From the NCBI RefSeq assembly GCF_001651875.1, contig NZ_LNQB01000073.1, positions 496,001 to 560,000 on the forward strand: a stretch of DNA of 64,000 nucleotides. Direction: 5' to 3'. The position numbers were made by a program, and so were the translations under genes. The first letter of the stretch is position 1. Each line of letters opens with the position of its first letter. The notes below the pieces were generated by a model. The model saw nothing but the letters and a program-made list of their open reading frames with translations, did no database searches and was not told the origin of the DNA. This document shows, one piece after another, positions 1 to 9,792 of the stretch. The stretch comes from Sinorhizobium saheli (lineage in GTDB: Bacteria > Pseudomonadota > Alphaproteobacteria > Rhizobiales > Rhizobiaceae).

Positions 1-664
1 CGATCACGACGCCGAGCACGATGATCGCCGCCGAAAGTCCCCAGGTCCTGTAGATCGTTCCGACGGATGGATCGGTCGAGAACGCCTTCTGGCCATAGCG
101 CAGGTTGTTGCCGATATAGCGGTAGGTCCAGCGGCTGGCGAGCGGCGCCAGAATGCCGAGGGTGAGTGCGGCAAGCACCGGCCCGACGATGAAGGCGAGG
201 AAGGCGCCGCCGGCGCGGCCGACGAAGTCGAAACGGACGTTGCGGTAGCTCGTCACCCTTGCGCTGAAGCGCAAACCCCGGGCGATCAGCCAGGGCAGGA
301 AGCAGACAAACAGCACGGCGAGCGCGATGCCGGCGGGCGGCACGAAGGTCAGCAGAAGGTTGTAGAGGATCAGATAGGCGAACACGATCAGGCGCCCGAT
401 CAGGATCTGCCCGCCTTTCGCGTGATACTCGAAACCGCGGCCGAGAAGCACCGTGTTGCCGTAGAAATAGCGGTTGCGGCGGACCTTGGCCCAGGCGGAA
501 TAAATGCCGAGCGTCAGGATCGTCAGCAGGATATTGACGAGCCAGATACCGAAATACTCGCTGGCGCTGCCGGTAAAGGAGAGACGCTGGAAATCGCCCT
601 CGGCCGCACGTCCGAAACTGCCCTGCCCGACACCCTGCGCCGGCAACGGTTCAGCCAAAACCAT
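1..664 (-). CDS. YjgN/DUF898 family integral membrane protein (C-terminus cut by window edge)
   Basis: Reading leftwards from an ATG at 662-664, an open frame runs off the window start, so about 221 residues are present and the C-terminus is missing. A GAGGGGGAAG ribosome-binding site precedes the ATG. After about 25 soluble residues the protein shows the YjgN/DUF898 pattern: a first hydrophobic segment ending LTLGIYSAWAKVRRNRYFYG, then further hydrophobic segments separated by short basic loops and a second repeat-like stretch (LTLGILAPLASRWTYRYI). Each repeat has a TLGI..PW/PL turn followed by aromatic-rich loops. The family is of unknown function and sits in the inner membrane. The gene is monocistronic as far as visible, and a dispersed palindromic repeat lies just upstream. 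Family call is firm; function unknown. Confidence 0.85.
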   Translation of the reverse strand, partial: MVLAEPLPAQGVGQGSFGRAAEGDFQRLSFTGSASEYFGIWLVNILLTILTLGIYSAWAKVRRNRYFYGNTVLLGRGFEYHAKGGQILIGRLIVFAYLILYNLLLTFVPPAGIALAVLFVCFLPWLIARGLRFSARVTSYRNVRFDFVGRAGGAFLAFIVGPVLAALTLGILAPLASRWTYRYIGNNLRYGQKAFSTDPSVGTIYRTWGLSAAIIVLGVVI

Positions 665-772
665 GATCTTCCCCCTCAATCAAAGACCGCCGACCGCCTC
701 CCCCGGGAGCATTCAGCGCGCCGAACTCGACCAATGCGCGAATCGCCGACCGTTGCACCGTCTACCCCGACG

Positions 773-846
773 TTAGAGCATTTTGCAGTCAGGTGGAATC
801 ACCTGACGTCGCATAAATGCGGCAAAAACAAACGGATAGAGCGGTG
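773..846. repeat. Dispersed palindromic intergenic repeat
   Basis: The stretch begins TTAGAGCATTTTGC and ends GGATAGAGCGGTG. It holds a perfect 7-bp inverted repeat (TCAGGTG, GAAT loop, CACCTGA at 789-806) and a second small dyad GCATAAATGC at 811-820. Layout and end sequences resemble a short repeat I recall as very common between rhizobial genes. Identification is from memory, not from a search. Confidence 0.55.
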
Positions 847-902
847 GCGCGAACGCATGTGAGTGCATCCCGCTCTCGCCGTATCGCCGCCACCAATGCA
901 AC

Positions 903-930
903 AAAAAAGGGCCTCCGGAAGGAGGCCCAG
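903..930 (-). terminator. Rho-independent terminator of mmsA
   Basis: A perfect 8-bp stem (GGGCCTCC, loop GGAA, GGAGGCCC at 909-928) is followed in the minus direction by six T residues. It lies about 25 bp after the mmsA stop codon and is a canonical intrinsic terminator. Confidence 0.9.
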
Positions 931-952
931 CGGGGAGGATCCGTACGGTCCG

Positions 953-2449
<1,497 letters not shown>

Positions 2450-2492
2450 GGATGTTCCTCCTGTCTTGATCTCGGGCGGATCATCGCACTAC

Positions 2493-2506
2493 GATTTCCT
2501 CAAATC
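2493..2506. promoter_or_regulatory. Candidate LysR-type operator between mmsA and its divergent regulator
   Basis: A perfect 5-4-5 dyad, GATTT-CCTC-AAATC, lies in the 112-bp gap between the divergent mmsA and LysR genes. Size and position fit a LysR-family recognition site that would control mmsA and the regulator itself. No other strong dyad is seen in the gap. Binding is inferred. Confidence 0.45.
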
Positions 2507-2561
2507 AATTTCCGATACTCAGGAACCGTTGTGCAAAATTTGAAGTCCAAAGGAGCCCGGC

Positions 2562-3443
2562 ATGGATTGGGATGATGTCAGGGTGTTCCTCGCGGTCGCT
2601 CGCACGGGCCAGATCCTTGCCGCTTCCAAGCGGCTCGGCATCAATCACGCGACCTTAAGCCGCCGGGTCACCGCGCTCGAGGAAACGCTGAAGACGCGGC
2701 TCCTCATTCGCCGCCCGAACGGCTGCGAGCTGACCGCCGAGGGCGAGGTCTTCCTCGCCGCGGCCGAGCGCATGGAAACCGAGATGCTCGCCGCGCAGTC
2801 ACAGATCGGGCGGATCGACACGGCGATCGCCGGCACGGTCAGGATCGGCGCCCCCGACGGCTTCGGCGTCTCCTTTCTCGCGCCGCGTCTCGGGGCGCTG
2901 ACCGCGCGCCATCCCGAGCTGAAGCTCCAGCTCGTGCCGGTGCCGCGCTCCTTCTCGCTGTCGCAGCGCGAGGCCGACATCGCGATCACCATCGAACGGC
3001 CGGAACAGGGACGGCTCGTTTCGTTCAAGCTGACCGATTATACACTCGGGCTCTATGCTTCGGCAGATTATCTTGCCCGTCACGGCACGCCCGCGACGAT
3101 CGACGACCTCAAGAACCATCGCCGCATCGGCTATGTCGAGGACCTGATCTTCACGCCCTCGCTCAATTTCTCCGCCGAGATCATGCGAAGCTGGGACGCC
3201 TCCTTCGAGATCTCCAGCGCCACCGGCCAGACCGAGGCCGTCCGCTCCAGCGCCGGCATAGGCATCCTGCACAACTACATCGCCCGGCAATACCCGGAAC
3301 TCGTCCGCCTCCTGCCCGAAACGACGATCCGCCGCGCCTATTGGACGACCTATCACGAAAGCGCGCGCGAACTCGTGCGCGTGCGCACGGTCGTCTCATT
3401 CCTGCAGGAACTGGTGACGGCGGAGCATCAGATATTCGTGTGA
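2562..3443 (+). CDS. LysR-family transcriptional regulator divergent from mmsA
   Basis: 293 residues, the usual LysR length. Residues 1-60 form the winged helix-turn-helix (MDWDDVRVFLAVARTGQ, then ATLSRRVTALE). The rest, from about residue 88, is a periplasmic-binding-protein-like effector domain. AAAGGAGCCCGGC precedes the ATG. LysR proteins usually act on the divergent neighbour, so control of mmsA is the natural inference; the inducer could be an intermediate of valine or propionyl metabolism but cannot be read from sequence. The N-terminus is of the same subtype (MDW-D..R.F..VAR.G) as the second LysR protein in this window at 21688-22563, so the two may be distant paralogues. Confidence 0.9.
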   Translation: MDWDDVRVFLAVARTGQILAASKRLGINHATLSRRVTALEETLKTRLLIRRPNGCELTAEGEVFLAAAERMETEMLAAQSQIGRIDTAIAGTVRIGAPDGFGVSFLAPRLGALTARHPELKLQLVPVPRSFSLSQREADIAITIERPEQGRLVSFKLTDYTLGLYASADYLARHGTPATIDDLKNHRRIGYVEDLIFTPSLNFSAEIMRSWDASFEISSATGQTEAVRSSAGIGILHNYIARQYPELVRLLPETTIRRAYWTTYHESARELVRVRTVVSFLQELVTAEHQIFV

Positions 3444-3558
3444 GGGATATCGCGGACTTCACGCCGGCGAGGATCGATCCGGAGAATCGTGCCTCTCGCC
3501 CGATGGCATAGAGCCAAAGCGGCGCACACTGTTACTACGAACCTGGATTCGGGAAAAA

Positions 3559-3635
3559 TGGTACGGTTGGGTGGTCTCGAACCACCGACCTCAGGTGCCA
3601 CAAACCTGCGCTCTAACCAACTGAGCTACAACCGC
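3559..3635 (-). tRNA. tRNA-His (anticodon GTG)
   Basis: The minus strand folds into a full cloverleaf: 7-bp acceptor stem, D arm GCTC/GAGC, anticodon stem CAGGT/ACCTG with loop TTGTGGC (anticodon GTG), T arm GGTGG-TTCGAGA-CCACC, and an encoded CCA. Position 1 is G facing U72 and the discriminator is A73. The genomic base before position 1 is T, so the usual tRNA-His G-1 is not encoded. This matches the unusual alphaproteobacterial tRNA-His type described for Caulobacter. Confidence 0.95.
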
Positions 3636-3732
3636 ACTCGGTGCGCAACCCGCCAATCGCTTGGGTCGTTGCTTGGCGGCTCACATACGGTCACTTGGCC
3701 CGATTTGCAAGCCTTAACTGCAAATTATCCAG

Positions 3733-3765
3733 CAAAAAGACCGGATGGCAAGCCACCCGGTCTTC
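3733..3765 (-). terminator. Intrinsic terminator after the phasin gene
   Basis: Arms AAGACCGG (3737-3744) and CCGGTCTT (3757-3764) form an 8-bp stem. In the minus direction the hairpin is followed by a T-run. It lies 32 bp beyond the phasin stop codon. Confidence 0.8.
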
Positions 3766-3796
3766 TGATGATTCCGATCGGCTGCGCCGGGGGCGA

Positions 3797-4243
3797 TCAG
3801 GCCTTCCTGAAGGTGGAAACGACCTTCTCGGCGGCTTCCTTGCCGGGCTTGACGACGTTTTCGGCGACCTTGCGGGTGGCTTCCTGCATGGTCCGCGCCT
3901 GCTCGACGGCGAGTTCGGCCTGCTTGCGTATGAAGGCGGTCTGCAGCTCGACGAGCTCGGAGAGCGACTTCACGCCGAGCAGCGCTTCGGCGTGCGACAG
4001 CGAGTTTTCGGCATTGGTGCGCAGCGCATCGATGGCCTTGAGGCCGAGTTCGACGGTGCCGGTCTGGGCGCTCTCGAGCGTCGCCTCGACGGTCTTCGTC
4101 GCCTCTTCGGCGGCGGTCTTCATCTTGGCGTAGGCGTCCTTCGACTGGGCGGCGCCCTTCTCGGCGAAATCGCGGAAGCTGTCGGCGAGCCTGGCCGGGT
4201 CAAAGGAAAGGGAAAAGGCGTCTTCGGTCTTCTTGGTAGCCAT
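3797..4243 (-). CDS. Phasin-family protein (polyhydroxyalkanoate granule-associated)
   Basis: 148 residues, almost entirely predicted amphipathic helix and alanine/lysine/glutamate-rich, with no signal peptide or membrane segment. The pattern FRDFAEKGAAQSKDAYAKMK, then VELGLKAIDALRTNAENSL and LVELQTAFIRKQ, is that of phasin_2 proteins of rhizobia. These coat polyhydroxybutyrate granules and control their number and size; many rhizobia carry two (PhaP1/PhaP2) and I cannot say which this is. The gene is monocistronic, with its own terminator. Its promoter carries two direct copies of a TGC-N3-GCA motif like that bound by the PHB-responsive repressor PhaR/AniA, so repression when no granules are present is likely. 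Confidence 0.88.
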   Translation of the reverse strand: MATKKTEDAFSLSFDPARLADSFRDFAEKGAAQSKDAYAKMKTAAEEATKTVEATLESAQTGTVELGLKAIDALRTNAENSLSHAEALLGVKSLSELVELQTAFIRKQAELAVEQARTMQEATRKVAENVVKPGKEAAEKVVSTFRKA

Positions 4244-4310
4244 TGCATGCGCTCCTTGGTGTGGCCCTCTTCAGAGGCGCCGTTCGGTTGATGACGGCCT
4301 TATAGCCGAA

Positions 4311-4345
4311 TGCATTGTGCATTGCAACAAAAATTGTGCATTGCA
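4311..4345. promoter_or_regulatory. Paired PhaR-like sites upstream of the phasin gene
   Basis: ATTGTGCATTGCA occurs twice as a direct repeat exactly 19 bp apart (4314-4326 and 4333-4345). Each copy contains the dyad TGC-ATT-GCA. The sites lie 75-102 bp upstream of the phasin start. PhaR of other alphaproteobacteria recognises TGC-rich dyads of this kind; assignment to PhaR is inferred. Confidence 0.6.
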
Positions 4346-4429
4346 CAAAAGTCGCATCCGTTAACCTTGCGCGGCGAAAGCGGCTACCGAAGGGGCGCCG
4401 TTGCTGGACCCTCGCTGGTGGGGCAGGTA

Positions 4430-4444
4430 TTAATAGAGTGTTAA
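4430..4444. promoter_or_regulatory. CtrA-type box upstream of the PdhS-like kinase
   Basis: A perfect TTAA-N7-TTAA (spacer TAGAGTG), followed by C, ends 30 bp before the ATG of the kinase gene at 4475. This is the consensus for the alphaproteobacterial cell-cycle regulator CtrA. Its closeness to the start suggests it overlaps the core promoter. Confidence 0.55.
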
Positions 4445-4474
4445 CGCACGAGCGATCCGTCAATAGGCCAGCCC

Positions 4475-7400
4475 ATGCCCGTAAGACAGTATCCCTTCAT
4501 CGACATTGCCGTGCATGCACGGGTGCGGGAGCATTTCGCCCGCGGGGATGCGTCCGTCCTTTTCTCCAAGGATCTCGCGCGGGTGCTGTGGGCCAATGAT
4601 CAGGGCGCGAAGCTGTTCGGCGTTGCCTCGGTCTATGATTTCATCGACAGCGCATTGGCCCCGGACGACCTGTCGCTTCGCCAGCTCAGGGCCGCGGCCG
4701 CGCAGCTTGGTCAAGTCGGCGATCGCCGGCAGCTCCTGATCCGCATCGCCTCCGGCTTCCGGCGGCTGCCGCTCAATGCGGCCGTCGAAATGATCCGCAT
4801 CCGGCCGGGGGAAGAGGCCGTTCTCTTCACCGCACCGCGCAACGGCAAGACGCTTTCCACCGAGGAGCGCGCGGAAGCGATGATCGCCGGCCTCGACGGC
4901 CCCGACACACACATGGCCGTGCTCGACGGCGACGGCGCCGTCATTGCCGGATCGCCGGGATTCGAGGCTCTCGGTCTCTCGGCGGATATCCGCCGCATGC
5001 TCGTTTCGGCTGTCGCGGGCGACCGGGATCGGCTGATCAAGCGGCCGGTCGCGACCGAAAAAGGCCCGCTGCCGGCCGCGATCGGCAAGATTGCCGACAA
5101 TCCGGCACTTCACCTCCTCTTCGCGGTGGAGGCTTTCCTCGAAGAGGCGGAAGCCGCGGAACCCGTCCCGGAGGCTCTGGCCGAGGCGGATGAGCGAGAC
5201 GACCTGTCGTCGCCCGCCGCATCGGTGGAGGACGTCCGGCCGTCCGAACCAGAGGACGCTTCCGAACCTGCCCCGGCGGCCGGGCCGGCCGATGCGGCGA
5301 GCGGTGAAGAGACGGCCGCAGAAGCGGTGACGCTGCCGCAAGGCGAGCTCGATCTCGGCGCCGGCCAAGAGGAGATGGCCGAGGCGACGGAGCCGGAGGG
5401 CCGCGAGGCACGCTCCGAGCCGGCCGGACCGGCGACCGATGCCCGGCAGGCCGACCAGTCGGCCGCGCCCGATTTCGTTTTCAAACCCGGCGCGCGCGCC
5501 GTCCGCTTCGTCTGGAAGATCGACGCGGAAGGGCGCTTCAGCGAAATCTCCGAGGAGTTCGCCTCCGCAGTCGGCCCGAAGGCGGCGGACGTGATCGGCG
5601 TGACCTTCGCCGACCTTGCGGCACGCTACGATCTCGACCCCGACCACAAGATCGACGAGCTCCTGCATCGCCGCGACACCTGGTCCGGCAAGACGATCCT
5701 GTGGCCAATCGAGGGGACCAGCCTCAAGGTGCCGGTCGATCTCGCCGCCCTGCCGACCTATTCGCGCTCGCGCGAGTTCGACGGTTTCCGCGGCTTCGGC
5801 ATCGTCCGGATCGCAGACGCTGTCGCGGACGAAAGGGCGACCGGCCTGTCGCTCGGCCGCGTCGCGCTTTCTCGCCCGGACGAAACGCCCGCGGCAATCG
5901 AAGGGGAACCATCCGACGCCGCCGAAAGCATCGACGCGCCTCGCGGCGAGGCCGAGGAGGACGTCGCGATCGAGCCGGATGTAGCGGCAGACCCCTTCCG
6001 CGGCGAACAGCCGGCGCTGCGCCTGGTCGACACGCCCTCCCGGCCGTTGACCGACAAGGTCATTGATCTCGACGAACGCCGGCCGGCGGGGCCCGGAACG
6101 CTGACCCGCGGCGAACAGGCGGCCTTCCGCGAAATCGCAAGGCAGCTCGGCGAGCATTTCGCGCCGGTGCCGCCCACGGAAGCCGAAGGCGAGAGTGAGT
6201 CGCCCGCCGAAGCGGAGGAGCCGCTGGACACGTCCGCCGCCGCGCCGGATGGCGGGCGGGCCGACCTGCCTGCGGCCGGGAGCGAGCAGGAGGAAACGGC
6301 AGGCGAGCCCGCCGCAGCGGCTGGTGATGCCGGCAACGCCCAGCGCACGGCCGTCGGCATGAGCGGCGAGGTCCTCGACAGCCTGCCGGTCGCCCTTCTC
6401 GTCCATCACGGCGACGAGCTGTTCCACGCAAACACGGCCTTCCTGCAGCTGACCGGCTACGAGGATCTCGAAGCCTTCGCGCGCGAAGGCGGCCTCGAGG
6501 CGCTTTTCGCGCATGGCGGCGACGGCGGCCGGGAACAGCCGGACGGAACGATGACGATGATCCGGGCGGACGGCGAGCGGCTGGCGGTCGGCGCGCGCCT
6601 GAACTCGATCCGCTGGGAGGGAAGAAGCGCGCTCATGCTGGCGCTGACCCCGGCGGCCACCGGCGATGCCGAAGTGCAGTCGCGCGAAGGCGATGACGCC
6701 GCCCGGGAGGCAAGCCGCCTCAGGACGGAGATCGACGAACTCCGCTCGATCCTGGAAACCGCGACCGACGGCGTCGTCATCCTCGGGCAGGACGGCGACA
6801 TCCGCACGATGAACCGCTCGGCGAGCGCGCTCTTCGACTATGACGAGGAGGAGATGCGCGGCAAGCCCTTCGCCGCCCTCTTCGCCCACGAGAGCCAGAA
6901 GGCGGTCATCGATTATCTCCAGGGCCTTTCCGGCCACGGCGTCGCGAGCGTCCTCAACGACGGGCGCGAGGTGATCGGCCGCGAGGCCGGCGGCGGTTTC
7001 ATCCCGCTGTTCATGACGATCGGCCGGCTCTCCTCCTCCAACGGCTACTGCGCCGTCATCCGCGACATCACCCAGTGGAAGCGGACCGAGGAGGAACTGC
7101 GCAACGCCAAGCGCGCGGCCGAAACCGCCAACGCCCACAAGACGGAGTTCTTGGCGAGGGTCAGCCACGAGATCCGCACGCCGCTCAACGCCATCATCGG
7201 CTTCTCCGACATGATGGCGAGCGAACATTTCGGGCCGATCGGACACCCGCGCTACATCGAATATGCCGGCGACATCGGCCGCTCGGGGCGGCACGTCCTC
7301 GACATCGTCAACGACCTGCTCGACATCTCGAAGATCGAAGCCGGCGAGATGGACCTCGATTTCAGCGCCGTCGACCTGAACGAGGCCGTTTCCGAGGCCG

Positions 7401-7837
7401 TCTCGCTGGTGCAGCCGCAGGCCAACAGCCAGCGCGTCATCATCCGCACCTCGCTTTCGGGCTCCGTGCCCGAGGTCGTGGCGGATGGCCGTTCGGTCAA
7501 GCAGATCGCATTGAACATCCTGGCAAATGCCATCCGTTTCACGCCGTCGGGCGGTCAGATCGTCGTGTCGACGTCCTACGAGGCCAATGGCAGCGTCATC
7601 CTCAGGATCCGCGACACGGGCATCGGCATGACCCGCAACGAGCTCGACCAGGCGATGAAGCCTTTCCGGCAGGTCACCACCGGCGGCCGCAAGCGCGGCG
7701 ACGGAACCGGTCTCGGCCTGCCGCTGACGAAGGCGATGACGGAGGCCAATCGCGCGCTCTTCGCCATCAGCTCCGCACCGAACGAAGGGACGCTGGTGGA
7801 AATATCCTTCCCCTCACAACGCGTCTTGGCGAATTGA
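4475..7837 (+). CDS. Soluble multi-PAS hybrid-free sensor histidine kinase of the PleC/DivJ/PdhS type
   Basis: 1120 residues with no signal peptide or membrane segment, so cytoplasmic. In order: a PAS-like N-terminal region (about 1-210); an acidic Ala/Glu/Pro linker (about 215-335); a PAS-like domain (about 340-450); a second low-complexity acidic linker; PAS domains at about 630-725 and 755-875 (FDYDEEEMRGKPF, then VIRDITQWKRTEEEL); HisKA with the phosphorylated histidine at residue 898 (FLARVSHEIRTPLNAIIGFS); and HATPase_c with DTGIGM and GTGLGLPL. The H-box is that of the family feeding DivK and so CtrA. Length and soluble layout resemble Brucella PdhS. No receiver domain is present and no partner regulator is adjacent. 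The CtrA-type box at its promoter suggests feedback. Exact orthology (pdhS1, cbrA or another) cannot be fixed by eye. Confidence 0.85.
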   Translation: MPVRQYPFIDIAVHARVREHFARGDASVLFSKDLARVLWANDQGAKLFGVASVYDFIDSALAPDDLSLRQLRAAAAQLGQVGDRRQLLIRIASGFRRLPLNAAVEMIRIRPGEEAVLFTAPRNGKTLSTEERAEAMIAGLDGPDTHMAVLDGDGAVIAGSPGFEALGLSADIRRMLVSAVAGDRDRLIKRPVATEKGPLPAAIGKIADNPALHLLFAVEAFLEEAEAAEPVPEALAEADERDDLSSPAASVEDVRPSEPEDASEPAPAAGPADAASGEETAAEAVTLPQGELDLGAGQEEMAEATEPEGREARSEPAGPATDARQADQSAAPDFVFKPGARAVRFVWKIDAEGRFSEISEEFASAVGPKAADVIGVTFADLAARYDLDPDHKIDELLHRRDTWSGKTILWPIEGTSLKVPVDLAALPTYSRSREFDGFRGFGIVRIADAVADERATGLSLGRVALSRPDETPAAIEGEPSDAAESIDAPRGEAEEDVAIEPDVAADPFRGEQPALRLVDTPSRPLTDKVIDLDERRPAGPGTLTRGEQAAFREIARQLGEHFAPVPPTEAEGESESPAEAEEPLDTSAAAPDGGRADLPAAGSEQEETAGEPAAAAGDAGNAQRTAVGMSGEVLDSLPVALLVHHGDELFHANTAFLQLTGYEDLEAFAREGGLEALFAHGGDGGREQPDGTMTMIRADGERLAVGARLNSIRWEGRSALMLALTPAATGDAEVQSREGDDAAREASRLRTEIDELRSILETATDGVVILGQDGDIRTMNRSASALFDYDEEEMRGKPFAALFAHESQKAVIDYLQGLSGHGVASVLNDGREVIGREAGGGFIPLFMTIGRLSSSNGYCAVIRDITQWKRTEEELRNAKRAAETANAHKTEFLARVSHEIRTPLNAIIGFSDMMASEHFGPIGHPRYIEYAGDIGRSGRHVLDIVNDLLDISKIEAGEMDLDFSAVDLNEAVSEAVSLVQPQANSQRVIIRTSLSGSVPEVVADGRSVKQIALNILANAIRFTPSGGQIVVSTSYEANGSVILRIRDTGIGMTRNELDQAMKPFRQVTTGGRKRGDGTGLGLPLTKAMTEANRALFAISSAPNEGTLVEISFPSQRVLAN

Positions 7838-7918
7838 GGACGAATGCTGTAAGGAAATGTTGAGTTACGGGAGCCAGTTTGCCGGTTCCCGACCAGCACT
7901 TCGCTTCGGACGGATCGT

Positions 7919-9601
7919 TTGCACTTCACCCCCAAAAGCCTCAAACGGCGCCATGCCATTTCCGGCACCGGTCTTCACCATCCGATGCTCACCACCTGGG
8001 CCGGGCTCGCCTCCGCGATCGTGCTGATGCCGATCCTTGCGATTGCCTGGCTTGCCGTTTCCGGCGGCAGCGCCGACTGGCCGCACCTCGTCGAGAACGT
8101 CATCCCGCGCGCCACCGGGCGGACGCTGCTGCTCGCGACGCTGACGGGAGCTGCGACCGCCGCCGTCGGCATCCTCACCGCCTGGCTGGTCGCGACCTGC
8201 GAATTTCCGCTGCGCCGTCATCTCTCGGCGGCCCTCGTGCTGCCGCTCGCGATCCCCGCCTATCTTTCGGCCTATGCCTTCGGCGAGCTCTTCACCTTCA
8301 CCGGTCCGGTGCAGGGGCTCATCCGGGCACTGTTCGGCTATCAGACAAGCCGGGACTACTGGTTTCCCGACATACGCTCGCTCGGCGGCGCGGTGCTGGT
8401 GCTGAGCTCCGTGCTTTATCCCTATATCTATCTCGCCTGCCGATCGATGTTCCTGATGCAGGGCCGTGCCGCCGCGGATGTCGCGCGCACGCTCGGTGCG
8501 GGACCGCTCAAGGTCTTCTTCCGGATCCAGCTGCCGATGGCGCGGCCGGCGATCATGATCGGGCTCACCCTCGTCGCCATGGAGACGTTGAACGATATCG
8601 GGGCCGTCGAATTCCTGGGTGTCCAGACGCTCACCTTCTCCATCTTCGACACCTGGCTCAATCGCGGCAGCCTGGCCGGCGCCGCGCAGATCGCCTGCAT
8701 CATGCTGGTCTTCGTCGTCGCGCTGATGATGGTCGAGCGCGCTGCCCGCCGCCGGCAGCGTTTCTCCAGTCAGAAGACCACGGCCGCCGTTCACGACATC
8801 GCCAGGCTCACGCTTTCCGGCTGGAAGAAATGGGCGGCGACGGCCGCCTGCCTGCTGCCGGTGCTTTCGGGCTTTGCGGTGCCGTTCTTCATTCTCGGCA
8901 ACTACGCGCTGAAACGTCTCGACCAGTTCCTCGCGCCGCGGCTCCTGAGCGCGCTCCTGCACAGCGTTCTCGTCTCCGGCCTGACGGCGCTCGCCAGCGT
9001 GCTGCTTGCCTTCGTGCTCGCCTATGCCGCCCGCACGGGACGCTCGCGCCTCACCGATGTCGCCGGCCGGCTCGCCTCCTTCGGTTATGGCGTGCCCGGT
9101 ACCGTATTGGCGATCGGCGTGCTCTTTCCGCTTGCCGCCGTCGACAATCTGGTCGACGCCGAGATGCGGGGGCTCTTCGGAATCTCCACCGGGCTCCTGA
9201 TGAGCGGCACCGGCTTTGCGATCGTCTATGCCTGCACGGTGCGCTTCCTGACCATGGCGGAAGGGACGCTCGAGGCCGGATTCCAGAAATTGTCGCCGCA
9301 TCTCGACATGGCGGCGCGCGCGCTCGGACGCACCAGCGGCCAGACATTGCGCACGGTGCTCCTGCCGATGATGCGGCCGGCGGTGCTGACGGCGGCGCTG
9401 CTCGTCTTCATCGAGACGATGAAGGAGCTTTCGGCCACGATCATGTTGCGGCCCTTCAACTTCAACACGCTGGCGACGCTCGTCTACGAGGACGCATCCC
9501 GCGCGAAGGTGGAGGATGCCTCGGTCGCGGCGATGATCATCGTCCTCGCCGGGATGATCCCCGTCATCCTCGTGTCGCGGTCGCTCGAGCGGCGCCCCTG
9601 A
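7919..9601 (+). CDS. Double-domain ABC transporter permease, Fe3+ (FbpB/SfuB) type
   Basis: 560 residues with about twelve hydrophobic segments in two homologous halves. Each half carries the EAA-type loop that contacts the ATPase (ADVARTLGAGPLKVFFRIQLP in the first; DMAARALGRTSGQTLRTVLLP in the second). Two permease domains in one chain is the layout of ferric-iron importers FbpB, SfuB and HitB, so periplasmic Fe3+ uptake is the best guess. No binding protein or ATPase lies beside it, so partners must be encoded elsewhere. The frame opens at TTG 7919 with a GGACGGAT-like site; ATG 7985, just before the first membrane segment, is a credible alternative start. It lies 81 bp after the kinase gene and may be co-transcribed. 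Confidence 0.82.
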   Translation: MHFTPKSLKRRHAISGTGLHHPMLTTWAGLASAIVLMPILAIAWLAVSGGSADWPHLVENVIPRATGRTLLLATLTGAATAAVGILTAWLVATCEFPLRRHLSAALVLPLAIPAYLSAYAFGELFTFTGPVQGLIRALFGYQTSRDYWFPDIRSLGGAVLVLSSVLYPYIYLACRSMFLMQGRAAADVARTLGAGPLKVFFRIQLPMARPAIMIGLTLVAMETLNDIGAVEFLGVQTLTFSIFDTWLNRGSLAGAAQIACIMLVFVVALMMVERAARRRQRFSSQKTTAAVHDIARLTLSGWKKWAATAACLLPVLSGFAVPFFILGNYALKRLDQFLAPRLLSALLHSVLVSGLTALASVLLAFVLAYAARTGRSRLTDVAGRLASFGYGVPGTVLAIGVLFPLAAVDNLVDAEMRGLFGISTGLLMSGTGFAIVYACTVRFLTMAEGTLEAGFQKLSPHLDMAARALGRTSGQTLRTVLLPMMRPAVLTAALLVFIETMKELSATIMLRPFNFNTLATLVYEDASRAKVEDASVAAMIIVLAGMIPVILVSRSLERRP

Positions 9602-9619
9602 CCGCGCGTCCCTCGCGGC

Positions 9620-9648
9620 AAAAAAAGAGGCGGTTCAGGGCCGCCTCT
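9620..9648 (-). terminator. Intrinsic terminator pointing leftwards, between convergent genes
   Basis: AGAGGCGG (9626-9633) and CCGCCTCT (9641-9648) form an 8-bp stem with a 7-nt loop. Minus-strand reading gives seven T residues directly after it. It is over 240 bp beyond the acetoacetyl-CoA synthetase stop, which is long for that gene, so it may instead end a small RNA from the 9649-9894 gap. It may also stop read-through from the plus-strand permease gene, which ends at 9601. Confidence 0.75.
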
Positions 9649-9792
9649 CAAAGTCAATGCTAACCAACAAATGCTCGAGAACTCTTGACGTCATGTCGGC
9701 GCCGGCATTCCTGCCGCGCCACCGCCCCTGGATCGGTCGGCCTCAAGTTGCCTCGACCATGCGCCCGCAAATCTGAACAACACCTTACTTTT

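Noticed and set aside
3489-4133. 214-codon plus-strand frame across the tRNA-His and the phasin gene
   Set aside because: It runs through a complete tRNA and opposite a recognisable phasin.
4460-7294. 944-codon open frame on the minus strand opposite the histidine kinase
   Set aside because: High-GC shadow: Arg/Asp/Ala-rich translation without any domain, whereas the plus strand encodes clear PAS, HisKA and HATPase motifs.
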